Assembly (NCBI GenBank): GCA_039029135.1
Contig: JBCCGT010000010.1
Location: 1 to 64,000, forward strand
Length of the DNA: 64,000 bases
Reading direction: 5' to 3'
Origin: JALZVT01 sp039029135
GTDB taxonomy: Bacteria > Pseudomonadota > Gammaproteobacteria > Pseudomonadales > Azotimanducaceae
Position 1 is the stretch's first letter. Each line of letters opens with the position of its first letter. Position numbers and translations under genes: made by a program. The notes below the pieces were generated by a model. It ran no database searches and was not told the origin of the DNA. It worked only from the letters and a program-made list of their open reading frames with translations. Below, piece by piece: positions 51,775 through 60,383 of this stretch.

Positions 51775-53058
51775 ATGAGTGAAGCGGTATCGATGCCGGA
51801 CGCCAAGCCGTCCGCGCAGGCGCTGGCCGATCCGGCGAGCATGCGTCTCGAGGATATCGACGTATCCGACCCGACGCTGTACGAATTCGATTTGTGGCGG
51901 CCGTTCTTCGCGCGGCTGCGCGCCGAAGACCCGATCCATCTGGCCGAGGACAGCCCGTTCGGGCGCTTCTGGTCGATCACCCGCTTTCACGACATCATGC
52001 ATGTCGACACGCATCACGACGACTTCTCGTCGTCGCCGGCGGTGCTGATCGGGGATCAGCCGGAGGACTTCGAGTTCGTCAGCTTCATCACCTCAGATCC
52101 GCCGATCCACGACGAGCAGCGGGCGGCCGTCACGGGCGTCGTGGCGCCGCGCAATCTCGCCGAGCTGGAACCCATCATTCGCGCCCGCGCGGCCGCGATC
52201 CTGGACCACCTGCCCATCGGCGAGACGTTCAACTGGGTGGATCGAGTCTCGATCGAACTCACGACCCAGATGCTCGCCACCATCTTCGACTTTCCGTTCG
52301 ACGATCGACGCCTGTTGACCCACTGGTCGGACGTCGCGATCGCCACCGAGGAGATGACCGGTTCTCAGACCATCAGCGAAGAACAGCGTCAGCGGGAGAT
52401 GGGGGAGTGCCTCGAGTACTTCACGCGTCTGTGGCGCGAGCGAGAGAGCAAGCCGGTGAAATTCGATCTGCTGTCGATGCTGTGCCACGGCGACTCGACC
52501 AAGGGCATGATTAATCGGCCGATGGAGTTTCTGGGCACGCTGATGCTCCTGATCATCGGTGGCAACGACACGACGCGGAACTCCATATCCGGCGGCGTGC
52601 TGGCGCTCAACGAGAATCCGGACGAGTACGCGAAGCTGCGCGGAAACCCCAAGCTGATCCCCAACATGGTGTCGGAGATCATCCGCTGGCAAACGCCGCT
52701 GTCGCACATGCGGCGCCGCGCCACGCGCGACGTCGAGCTGAACGGCAAGACGATTCGCGAGGGCGACAAGGTGGTGATGTGGTACCTGTCGGGCAATCGT
52801 GACGACACCGTGATCGAGCGGCCGGACGAGTTCCGGATCGATCGCTCCCACGCGCGCCATCATCTGTCCTTTGGCTTCGGCATCCATCGCTGCATGGGGA
52901 ATCGGCTGGCGGAGATGCAGCTGCGACTGCTGTGGGAAGAGATCATGCAGCGCTTTGAGAAGATCGAGCTGGTCGATACCCCGGTGCGCGTACGCTCGAA
53001 CTTCGTGCGCGGCTTCGCCGAGATGCCCGTCAAACTGCATCAGAGAAAACACGCGTGA
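51775..53058 (+). CDS. Cytochrome P450
   Basis: The 427-residue soluble bacterial P450 has an I-helix GGNDTT motif near 262-267, the ExxR pair E301-R304 (EIIR), and the heme-binding LSFGFGIHRCMGNRLAEMQ with C373 as thiolate ligand. The start has a strong GAGGAGGGG. It resembles the CYP107/CYP125/CYP142-like classes that hydroxylate steroids, terpenes or alkanes, but the subfamily cannot be fixed by eye. It needs a ferredoxin and reductase, neither of which is nearby. It overlaps the following SDR gene by one base (TGATG), so product oxidation by the SDR is likely. Confidence 0.92.
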   Translation: MSEAVSMPDAKPSAQALADPASMRLEDIDVSDPTLYEFDLWRPFFARLRAEDPIHLAEDSPFGRFWSITRFHDIMHVDTHHDDFSSSPAVLIGDQPEDFEFVSFITSDPPIHDEQRAAVTGVVAPRNLAELEPIIRARAAAILDHLPIGETFNWVDRVSIELTTQMLATIFDFPFDDRRLLTHWSDVAIATEEMTGSQTISEEQRQREMGECLEYFTRLWRERESKPVKFDLLSMLCHGDSTKGMINRPMEFLGTLMLLIIGGNDTTRNSISGGVLALNENPDEYAKLRGNPKLIPNMVSEIIRWQTPLSHMRRRATRDVELNGKTIREGDKVVMWYLSGNRDDTVIERPDEFRIDRSHARHHLSFGFGIHRCMGNRLAEMQLRLLWEEIMQRFEKIELVDTPVRVRSNFVRGFAEMPVKLHQRKHA

Positions 53059-53897
53059 TGGATCGGATTCTGACCAGCGGCCGGACCGCCGTCATCACCG
53101 GCGGCGCGGACGGCATCGGCGCCGCCTGCGCGAAGGCCTTCGCGGGTTATGGCATGAACGTCGTGGTCGTGGATCGCAACGAAGAGATGCTGGCGGCGAC
53201 GCGCGCCGAGCTGGAGGCCATCGACGGCGCCGGGACGATCCGCGCGCTGTCGGTCGACGTCGCCGATCTCGCGGCGGTCGAGTCGCTGCGCGACCAGATC
53301 CGCGAGGAGTTTGGCGAGGTCGGCGTGTTGATGAACAACGCAGGTATAGGTGCCGGCGGCAAGGCGTGGAGCAACATCGACGGTTGGCGGCAGGTGATCG
53401 AGACAAACCTGTGGGGCATCGTCAACGGCGTGCACACGTTCGTGCCATTCATGCTCGAACAAGGTCAGCCCGGTGCGATCGTGAACACCGGCTCCAAGCA
53501 GGGCCTAACCAATCCGCCCGGGAACGTCGCCTACAACGTGGCGAAAGCGGGTGTACGTACGCTGACCGAGGCGCTGGCGCACGAGCTGCGCGAGGCGGGC
53601 GCCGAGCTGACGGCGCATCTGCTGATCCCAGGGTTCACCTACACGGGGCTGATGCGCAGGCACATACCGGAGAAGCCGCCGGGTGCCTGGCTGCCGGAGC
53701 AGGTCGCGGACTTCCTGCTGGAGGCGCTCGAGAACGGCGATTTCTACGTGCTGTGTCCCGACAACGACGTGCCCAACGAGCTGGATCATCGCCGGCTGCA
53801 GTGGAACACAACGGACATTGTCGCGAACCGACCGGCGCTGTCGCGCTGGCATCCGGACTACGCGGACGCGTTCGCCGCGTTCGTCGAGGATTCCTGA
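53058..53897 (+). CDS. SDR oxidoreductase coupled to the P450
   Basis: The product of about 279 residues opens RTAVITGGADGIGAACAKAFAGYGMNVVVVDRN (Asp suggests NAD), has MNNAGIGAGGKAW and the catalytic Ser-Tyr-Lys in NTGSKQGLTNPPGNVAYNVAKAGVRTLTEALAHEL. The ATG at 53058 lies in the P450 stop; a GTG at 53055 is an alternative. It most likely oxidises the alcohol formed by the P450 to a ketone or aldehyde. The serine in NTGSKQG is in the expected place for the catalytic residue. Confidence 0.85.
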   Translation: MDRILTSGRTAVITGGADGIGAACAKAFAGYGMNVVVVDRNEEMLAATRAELEAIDGAGTIRALSVDVADLAAVESLRDQIREEFGEVGVLMNNAGIGAGGKAWSNIDGWRQVIETNLWGIVNGVHTFVPFMLEQGQPGAIVNTGSKQGLTNPPGNVAYNVAKAGVRTLTEALAHELREAGAELTAHLLIPGFTYTGLMRRHIPEKPPGAWLPEQVADFLLEALENGDFYVLCPDNDVPNELDHRRLQWNTTDIVANRPALSRWHPDYADAFAAFVEDS

Positions 53898-53929
53898 GCC
53901 GGCGACGGGCGTGGCAAGGGCGCTGCCGC

Positions 53930-56900
53930 TCAGGCCACCTGATCGTTGTCCTCAACCTGCGCGCTCCAACCGTTGAGCAGCAGATTCTGCGCCGCATCGA
54001 GTTCGACGGGTTCGCTGAACAGAAAGCCCTGCGCCTCGTCGCACTCCCACAGCGATAGCTGCTGCAGCTGGCTGCGGTCCTCCACGCCTTCCGCGGTGAC
54101 CGTCAGCCCCAGATCGTGACCGAGCTTCACGACCGAGCGCGTGATGTCCCGCGCGCGCGTATCGCTGTGCAGATTGCGGATGAACGACTTGTCTATCTTC
54201 AGTTTGTGCACGGGAAAGTGCCGCAGGTACTGCAGCGACGTGTTGCCGCGACCGAAGTCGTCTATGGCGATCGAGATCCCCATGTCGGCGATCTGCTGCA
54301 GCACCCCGCGGGTCGACTCGACGTCGGTGATCAGCGATTCCTCGGTCAGCTCGATCTCCAGGTTTGCGGGACGCAGACCGGTCGCAGTTAGCGTGTCGCG
54401 CACGAAATCCACGAAGCCCTCGCGCAGCAGGTGCTCGGGCGTGACGTTGACCGCGACGTGCATGCCTTGGTCGTCCCAGGTCGACGCGAACTCGCAGGCG
54501 TCACGCAGCATGAACTCGCCGAGCCGATGCTGCTGCTGCATGCGTTCCAGCGCCGGCACGAATTCCTCCGGCGAAATCACGCCGCGCGTCGGGTGCAACC
54601 ATCTCGCCAGCGCCTCGAAGCCCAGTATCTCGCCATTCGCGATCTCGATCTTGGGCTGATAGGCGACGAAGAATTCGCCGTTGTTCAACGCCTCGAACAG
54701 CGCCTGCTCCAACGCCTGTCGCGACCTCGCCTCGGCATCCATGGCCGGCAGGAAGCGCACCACGCGGCCTTTCCCGCCGAGCTTTGCCTGATACATCGCG
54801 ATGTCCGCCATCCGAACGAGGTCCTCCTCGTCGACGCTGTCCTCAGGAAACTCCGCGGTGCCGATCGACGCGCCGATCGACAGCGTGTGGCCGCGGATGC
54901 TGTAGGGTTCGCTCAGCAGAGCGACAATGCGCTCGCACCAGCGCTGCGCGTCGATGCGGGTGCTGTCGGGGTCGAAGCCGCGCATCGTGGCCACAAACTC
55001 ATCGCCGCCGGTGCGGTATACGCTGTCGCCGCGGCGCAGATTGTCGGTCAGTCGCCTGCCAACCTCCAGCAGCAGCTCGTCGCCGACGTCGTGACCGTAT
55101 GCGTCGTTGATCGCCTTGAAACCGTCCAGATCGATGCCTGCCACGACGAGATCGCTGGACGCGCACTCGGCGGCGCGCAGCTCCTGCCCCAGGCGGTCGC
55201 CCAGGGCGCGGCGGTTGGGCAGACCGGTCAGCTCGTCATGACTCGCGAGGTAGAGCGCGCGCTGCTCGGCGTTGTGCTGGTCCGTAATGTCGGTCGCGCC
55301 ACCGCGATAGCCGGCGAACAGACCCTGCCGGTCGTAGTACGGCACCCCGGTGGCGCGGACGATGCGCTCGACGCCGCCGTCATCGATCAGGGTCGCGTCG
55401 AACGTATTCAGCGCCTGTCGGCGGCGGACGCAGCGCGCTAGACTGTCGCGCTCGGTGTCATCAGGCCGCAGTCGCTCGAACAGTTCTTGAGCGGCCGCGT
55501 TCGCGGCCGAATCGCTGCTGGCGCCGGTCGCGCCCAGTACGGTTAGTCGCAGCGTTGCGTCGGTTTCCCACAGAAAATCTGCTGTGGTCTGCGCGAACTG
55601 CGCGAAGCGATCGGCCTGCTCCTGGATCGTGCGGTTAGCGTCCTCGTGACGGGCGATCAGCGCTTCGAAGGCCCCCGCCAGCTCGTTGTTGTCATCGAAG
55701 TCCTCAGCGGCGTTCGTCAGCCCGGTGCTGCCGTGCGGGGCGAGCTTGCGCGTCTCCAGGGCGCGCTTGAGACGGTCCGCGCTGATGCTGACGCCGTGCT
55801 CCGTGTAGTTTAGCCCGAGATATTCATCGTCCTCGCTAACCCGTAGCCGCATGAACCAACTCAACAGCCGCAGGTAACCCCAGGTCGCGGTGTACACCGC
55901 CGCGGCGATCGTTGCGGCGCCGGTGGCCTGCACGCCCAACAGTTCCCAGCGCGAACCGCCGGCGAGCTGCTCGAGCGGCAGATAGGCGGCGACGGCGAGT
56001 GTCCCGAGTACGCCCGGTGGGCCGTGTATCGCGACGACGTCCAGCGGGTCGTCCAGCTTGAAGCGGCGCAGCAGGATCTCTGAACCTGTCAGGGCCAGTA
56101 CTGCGCCCACCATGCCGATGGCCGCGGCTGAGCGCGCATCGACGAAGCCCGCGCAAGCCGTCACGGCCACCAGCCCGCCCAGCAGGCCGTTCATCGTGCG
56201 GTCGGGATTGTAGATGCCGCCGTCCAGCAGCCTGCCCAGCAGCAGGCCTGCGAGCGCGCCGAAGGCGGCCGCCGTGATCGTCGCGATTAGGGTCGCCTCG
56301 AAGCGCGGGCTGCCCGGGGACAGCGCGCCTGCGTTGAAGCCCAACCAGCCGATCAGCAGGATCAGCGTGCCCAGCATGCCAATGACCGGGTTGCTCGGTG
56401 GCAGGTACACCGGCTCGCCCTCGGCGTTGAAGCGTCCCGCGCGTGGTCCCAGCATGATGATGGCGGCGAGCGAGGCCCAGGCCGCTACGCCGTGGACCAC
56501 TGAGCCGCCCGCAAAGTCGATAAAGCCCATGTCGGCCAGCAGGCTTGGCCGGCCCTCGATGTAGGTCGCACCCCAAACGGCCCAGGCGGTCAGCGGATAT
56601 AGCAGCGTAGCGAGCAGCACGGCCAGCCACATGTACGCAGGGAAAGACATGCGCTCTGCCACCGCGCCGGAAACGATGGTCGCGGCCGCGCTGCACAGTC
56701 CGAGTTGATACAGGATCTCGAGAATTCCCACCGACGCCTGGGCATCCGGCCGCAGCGGCGATTGCGTGCCGTAGGCCAGGGTCATGCCGACGAACAGGAA
56801 GGCGACCCAGCAGATCGCCAGATCGGTGATGTTCTTTTGCGCGACGTTGACGCTGTTCTTGGCGCGGACGCGCCCGGCCTCCAGCAGCAGGAAGCCCGCC

Positions 56901-56968
56901 TGCATTGACAGCACCAGCACGGCCGCGGCAAGCAGCCATAGTCGATCGATGAGCGGCAGCTCGCCCAA
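53930..56968 (-). CDS. Ammonium-transporter/PAS/GGDEF/EAL fusion sensor
   Basis: The 1012-residue protein has an Amt domain (about 8-375, eleven helices), a linker, a PAS domain (about 452-565), GGDEF (about 570-740) and EAL (about 750-1000). The Amt part keeps the twin histidines H159 (DFAGGSVVHG) and H315 (VAIHGPPG) and D151. The cyclase motif GGDEF is intact (654-658), with an RxxD inhibitory site at 645-648. The EAL part keeps E785-A-L, N841, D903-D904 (DDFGRG), K924 and E960, as expected of an active phosphodiesterase. It should link external ammonium to cyclic-di-GMP levels. Start TTG 56968 with GGAGAAGG upstream. Confidence 0.9.
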   Translation of the reverse strand: MGELPLIDRLWLLAAAVLVLSMQAGFLLLEAGRVRAKNSVNVAQKNITDLAICWVAFLFVGMTLAYGTQSPLRPDAQASVGILEILYQLGLCSAAATIVSGAVAERMSFPAYMWLAVLLATLLYPLTAWAVWGATYIEGRPSLLADMGFIDFAGGSVVHGVAAWASLAAIIMLGPRAGRFNAEGEPVYLPPSNPVIGMLGTLILLIGWLGFNAGALSPGSPRFEATLIATITAAAFGALAGLLLGRLLDGGIYNPDRTMNGLLGGLVAVTACAGFVDARSAAAIGMVGAVLALTGSEILLRRFKLDDPLDVVAIHGPPGVLGTLAVAAYLPLEQLAGGSRWELLGVQATGAATIAAAVYTATWGYLRLLSWFMRLRVSEDDEYLGLNYTEHGVSISADRLKRALETRKLAPHGSTGLTNAAEDFDDNNELAGAFEALIARHEDANRTIQEQADRFAQFAQTTADFLWETDATLRLTVLGATGASSDSAANAAAQELFERLRPDDTERDSLARCVRRRQALNTFDATLIDDGGVERIVRATGVPYYDRQGLFAGYRGGATDITDQHNAEQRALYLASHDELTGLPNRRALGDRLGQELRAAECASSDLVVAGIDLDGFKAINDAYGHDVGDELLLEVGRRLTDNLRRGDSVYRTGGDEFVATMRGFDPDSTRIDAQRWCERIVALLSEPYSIRGHTLSIGASIGTAEFPEDSVDEEDLVRMADIAMYQAKLGGKGRVVRFLPAMDAEARSRQALEQALFEALNNGEFFVAYQPKIEIANGEILGFEALARWLHPTRGVISPEEFVPALERMQQQHRLGEFMLRDACEFASTWDDQGMHVAVNVTPEHLLREGFVDFVRDTLTATGLRPANLEIELTEESLITDVESTRGVLQQIADMGISIAIDDFGRGNTSLQYLRHFPVHKLKIDKSFIRNLHSDTRARDITRSVVKLGHDLGLTVTAEGVEDRSQLQQLSLWECDEAQGFLFSEPVELDAAQNLLLNGWSAQVEDNDQVA

Positions 56969-56992
56969 GAAGCCTTCTCCAACGCGTCTATT

Positions 56993-57009
56993 GCGCCCCT
57001 AACGGGCGC
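56993..57009. repeat. Hairpin upstream of the Amt-fusion gene
   Basis: GCGCCC-CTAAC-GGGCGC forms a 6-bp stem with a five-base loop, 25 bases before the start codon of the Amt fusion and 88 bases after the stop of the preceding minus-strand gene. It could end the upstream transcript or act in the leader. No U-tract follows. Confidence 0.3.
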
Positions 57010-57096
57010 GCGCCGTGGAACTTGAGCCGCGGGAGACGTCCGGAGCCGTAGCGCGTGACCGCAGTCACGCGCGGCTGGCTTGCGGTGTGCGTCGGT

Positions 57097-58104
57097 TCAG
57101 ATCTGGACGATCATCTTGCCGGTGTTCGCGCCGGTGAACAGGCCCTGGAAGGCTTCCCAGGCGCGATCGACGCCCTCGAAGGTGGTCTCCCGGTAGCTGA
57201 CCTTGCCGCTCGTGACCCAGTCGGTCATGTCGCGCCTGAAGTCGGCGCGCATGTGGTCATAGTGGGAGACGATGAAGCCCCGCAGCGTCAGTCCCAGGCC
57301 GATTGCGACGGCCAGATTGTTGGGACCGGGGCGCGGCTCGGTATCGTTGTACAGCGCGATGGCGCCGCACAGCGCGATGCGCCCGAACGGCCGCATGTGC
57401 ATGATCGCCGCCTGCAGGTGATCCGCGCCGACGTTGTCGAAATAGACGTCCAGGCCGTTCGGCGCGCCCTCGCGCAGCGCGGCCAGCAGGTTGCCGTCGT
57501 GATAGTCGAAGGCGTGATCGAAGCCGAGCTCACCGGTCAGCCAGTCGAGCTTGTCGGCCGAGCCCGCGCTGCCGACCACGCGGCAGTCCTTGAGCTTGGC
57601 GATCTGGCCGACGATCGAGCCCACCGCGCCTGCAGCGCCCGAGACGAACACCGTCTCGCCGTCTTTCAGCTCGCCCGCGCCGAGCAGGCCCACGTAGGCG
57701 GTCATGCCCGGCATGCCGAGCACGCCGAGATAGGCCGAGGCTGGCGCGGCAAGCTGCTGCCCAAGGTTGGTGATGCCGTCGGTGTCGGCGGTAAATGCTT
57801 CGCGCCAGCCGTAGGGGGACTCGACGTGGTCACCCGCCGCGAAGTCGGGATGCTCGGAAGCCTCGACGACGCCGATGGCGCCGCCGGTCAGCGTTTCGCC
57901 GATCTGAAACGGCGGCACATAGGACTTGCGATCCACCATGCGGCCGCGCATGTAGGGATCGACGCTCATGCACAGGTTGCGGACCTGGATCTGGCCGGCG
58001 GCGGGTGCGGCGACGGACTCATCCACGACCTGAAAGTCGTCCTGCTGGGGCATGCCCACGGGTCGTTTGGCGAGCTGCACGCAGCGACTGGTCCTGGTGC
58101 TCAT
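57097..58104 (-). CDS. NADP-dependent MDR oxidoreductase, CurA-like
   Basis: From ATG 58104 the product has 335 residues. It is a zinc-free medium-chain reductase: VRNLCMSVDPYMRGRM, IGETLTGGAIGVVEAS, GMPGMTAYVGLLGAGELKDGETVFVSGAAGAVGSIVGQIAKLKDCRVVGSAGS, and DVYFDNVGADHLQAAIMHMRPFGRIALCGAI. These mark the curcumin reductase / leukotriene B4 12-hydroxydehydrogenase group that reduces alpha-beta unsaturated ketones. The first 45 codons of the longer frame (from GTG 58239) are not conserved. It is divergent from tesB. Confidence 0.87.
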   Translation of the reverse strand: MSTRTSRCVQLAKRPVGMPQQDDFQVVDESVAAPAAGQIQVRNLCMSVDPYMRGRMVDRKSYVPPFQIGETLTGGAIGVVEASEHPDFAAGDHVESPYGWREAFTADTDGITNLGQQLAAPASAYLGVLGMPGMTAYVGLLGAGELKDGETVFVSGAAGAVGSIVGQIAKLKDCRVVGSAGSADKLDWLTGELGFDHAFDYHDGNLLAALREGAPNGLDVYFDNVGADHLQAAIMHMRPFGRIALCGAIALYNDTEPRPGPNNLAVAIGLGLTLRGFIVSHYDHMRADFRRDMTDWVTSGKVSYRETTFEGVDRAWEAFQGLFTGANTGKMIVQI

Positions 58105-58276
58105 GTGGCTTCTCTCATGGTTGTTGCGTTCGGCCCACCAGCTTACGTCGCGGTTCGGGCGCCGGCCACCGCGCGGTCCGGCTGCGGTTTGCCGCCGAGC
58201 GTCGCTGCGGTGACGCGAAACGCTGGCTGTCCGGCGCACGGCCGCCTAGCATGCGCCTTCGACCAACGAGGACGCC

Positions 58277-59170
58277 GTGTCAGAAGCCAGCCAATCCGCG
58301 ACCGAGACCGCCGAGCAGCGCGCCGCGCACGCGCGCGAGCTGCTGTCCGTGCTGACGCTAGAGCCCGTCGAGCGCAATCTGTTCCTGGGCCGCAACGAGA
58401 CGCGCTCGATGCCGCGCCTGTTCGGGGGCCAGGTGCTCGCCCAGGCGCTGCGCGCGGCCCTCGACACCGTCGAGGCCGAGCGCGTGCCGCATTCGCTGCA
58501 CGGTTATTTCCTGCGTCCCGGGAATCCGGCGCGACCGGTGCTGTACGAAGTCGATCGCATTCGCGACGGCGGCAGCTTCACGACCCGTCGCGTCGTCGCC
58601 ATTCAGGAAGGGGAGGCGATCCTGAACGTGGACGTGTCTCTGCAGCGCGAGGAGGGCGGGATGGAGCACGCGATGCCGATGCCCAACGTGCCGCCGCCTG
58701 ACGAGCTGGAGGATGATTATGTTCGCGCGCGGCGGCTGGCCGCGGATCATCCGCGCCTGCCCCCGCTGGCCCTGATCCCGCGGGCCTTCGAAATGCGCAG
58801 CGCGATCGTTCCATGGGTCGAGACGCCGCGCCTGTTCAGTCCCACCTGGCTGCGCTTCGTGGGCGCGCTGCCCGCGGATGACCCGGCGCTGCCGTACTGT
58901 CTGCTCGCCTATGCCTCAGACATGGGTCTGATGAGCACGAGCTCGTTACCGCATGTCGCGGAGCTGCCGCGCACCGCGCTGCAGATGGCGAGCCTCGACC
59001 ACGCCATCTGGTTTCACCGCCGACCGAGCGTCGCGGACTGGCTGCTGTTTGCGAAACGCACCACCACCGCCGTCGGTGCCCGCGGACTGTCCCACGCCGA
59101 GTTCTACGATCGGGGCGGCGAGCTGATGGCCTCGGTCAGTCAGGAGGGGCTGCTGCGCCCGCGCCGCTGA
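58277..59170 (+). CDS. tesB: Acyl-CoA thioesterase II
   Basis: The 297-residue double-hotdog thioesterase, with a GTG start, shows LFGGQVLAQALRAALDTV, VPHSLHGYFLRPG, YEVDRIRDGGSFTTRRVVAIQEGEAILN, LLAYASDMGLMSTS and ASLDHAIWFHRRPSVADWLLF. The active-site Asp is in SDMGL or SLDHA as in the family. It hydrolyses medium- to long-chain acyl-CoA. It faces the FAD oxidoreductase gene with only two bases between stops. Confidence 0.9.
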   Translation: MSEASQSATETAEQRAAHARELLSVLTLEPVERNLFLGRNETRSMPRLFGGQVLAQALRAALDTVEAERVPHSLHGYFLRPGNPARPVLYEVDRIRDGGSFTTRRVVAIQEGEAILNVDVSLQREEGGMEHAMPMPNVPPPDELEDDYVRARRLAADHPRLPPLALIPRAFEMRSAIVPWVETPRLFSPTWLRFVGALPADDPALPYCLLAYASDMGLMSTSSLPHVAELPRTALQMASLDHAIWFHRRPSVADWLLFAKRTTTAVGARGLSHAEFYDRGGELMASVSQEGLLRPRR

Positions 59171-59172
59171 GC

Positions 59173-60294
59173 CTAAGCCAGCAGCCGCGCGGGGCTGACC
59201 TGCTCCGCCAGCGCGGCCTCCGTCGCCGTCAGCGTATTGCCTTTGATCAGATCCGCGCCCAGGCGCGCCAGACCCGGCGCCGTCTGCACGCCGTAGCCGC
59301 CGAGTGCGGCGTGCCAGAAGAAACCCGGCGCGCGCGGATCCGGGCCGACGACGAAACTGCGGTCCGCGACGAAGGTGCGCAGTCCCGCCCAGCGATGCGT
59401 GACCCGGGCGACGGGTCGGTCGGTCGCGGCCTCGAACGCGGCCACCGCCGTCGCGACGTCGATGTCTTCGGGCTGGGCGTCACACGGCGGGCTGGGATGT
59501 TCGTCGACGGGTGATAGCAGGATCGCCCCGGCCTCCGGCTTGAAGTAAAACCGCTCCGCGGCGTGAATCACCATCGGCCAGGACGCAAGCGGCGCCTGAC
59601 CGGCGGCGAGCTCGGGCGCAGGAATCAGCATCGCGGTGCGTCGCAGCGGCGTCAGGCCCAGCGGACCCAGACCGTCTGCCGCCCCCAGCGTTGCTAGTTC
59701 GTCGGCCCACGCGCCCGCGGCATTGACCACGATCGCGGCGCTGACGCGGCCGCTCGCGGTATCGATGCGCCAGCGCTCGCGCTCGCGCGCCAGCCGCACG
59801 ACGCCCGCGCCGAGCAGCAGCCGACCGCCGGCGCTTTGCAGCTCGCGTCGATAGCCGCTCATGATCGCGTCGACGTCCAGATCCCCGCCGCCGTCTTCGA
59901 GCCAGGCCCGGTCGACGAAATCGCCCGCGAGTATCGGCACGCGCTCGATCGCCTCCGCGGCCGTGATCTCCGCTACGCCGACCTGCGCGCGCGGCGCCGT
60001 CACGCCTGCAGGCGCCACGTGCAGCGCCTGCCGCGTGCCGAGCAAGGGCACCTCGCGCGGCTGCCGGTAGTAGTCGACGCTGGCCGCCGTCAGCGCGCGC
60101 ACGACTGCGTTCCCGAGCGCCGGTGCGAAGTACGCGGCGCTGCGACCGCTTGCGTGATAGCCGAGCGCGTCTTCGCGTTCGAGCAGAACGACGCGCGCGT
60201 CACGTGCCAGGTTGGCCGCGACGCTCAGCCCGCCCACACCGCCGCCCACGACGACGATGTCGGCCTCGATGTGCTGGTCGGTGTTGGGCGGCAT
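59173..60294 (-). CDS. FAD-dependent amine oxidoreductase (DAO family)
   Basis: The 373-residue protein has the FAD motif DIVVVGGGVGGLSVAANLARDARVVLLERE, GYHASGRSAAYF, VNAAGAWADELA and, at the end, FFWHAALGGYGVQTAPGLARLGADLI. This is the D-amino acid oxidase / glycine oxidase / sarcosine oxidase family. The HASGRSA motif is shared with DadA- and glycine-oxidase-like proteins. The substrate is probably an amino acid or N-methyl amine. The gene is monocistronic. Confidence 0.85.
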   Translation of the reverse strand: MPPNTDQHIEADIVVVGGGVGGLSVAANLARDARVVLLEREDALGYHASGRSAAYFAPALGNAVVRALTAASVDYYRQPREVPLLGTRQALHVAPAGVTAPRAQVGVAEITAAEAIERVPILAGDFVDRAWLEDGGGDLDVDAIMSGYRRELQSAGGRLLLGAGVVRLARERERWRIDTASGRVSAAIVVNAAGAWADELATLGAADGLGPLGLTPLRRTAMLIPAPELAAGQAPLASWPMVIHAAERFYFKPEAGAILLSPVDEHPSPPCDAQPEDIDVATAVAAFEAATDRPVARVTHRWAGLRTFVADRSFVVGPDPRAPGFFWHAALGGYGVQTAPGLARLGADLIKGNTLTATEAALAEQVSPARLLA

Positions 60295-60383
60295 GCGTCG
60301 AGAGTAGGGTCGGCCGCCCGACAGCGCAATCGGCGCCCACAGTGCCTTACACTACGGGCGCGACGAGTGACTGGACGCGAGTT

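Noticed and set aside
60123..60383. N-terminal extension of the MscS-type channel
   Set aside because: The stretch is antisense to the start of the FAD oxidoreductase gene and is arginine-rich without membrane or channel features.
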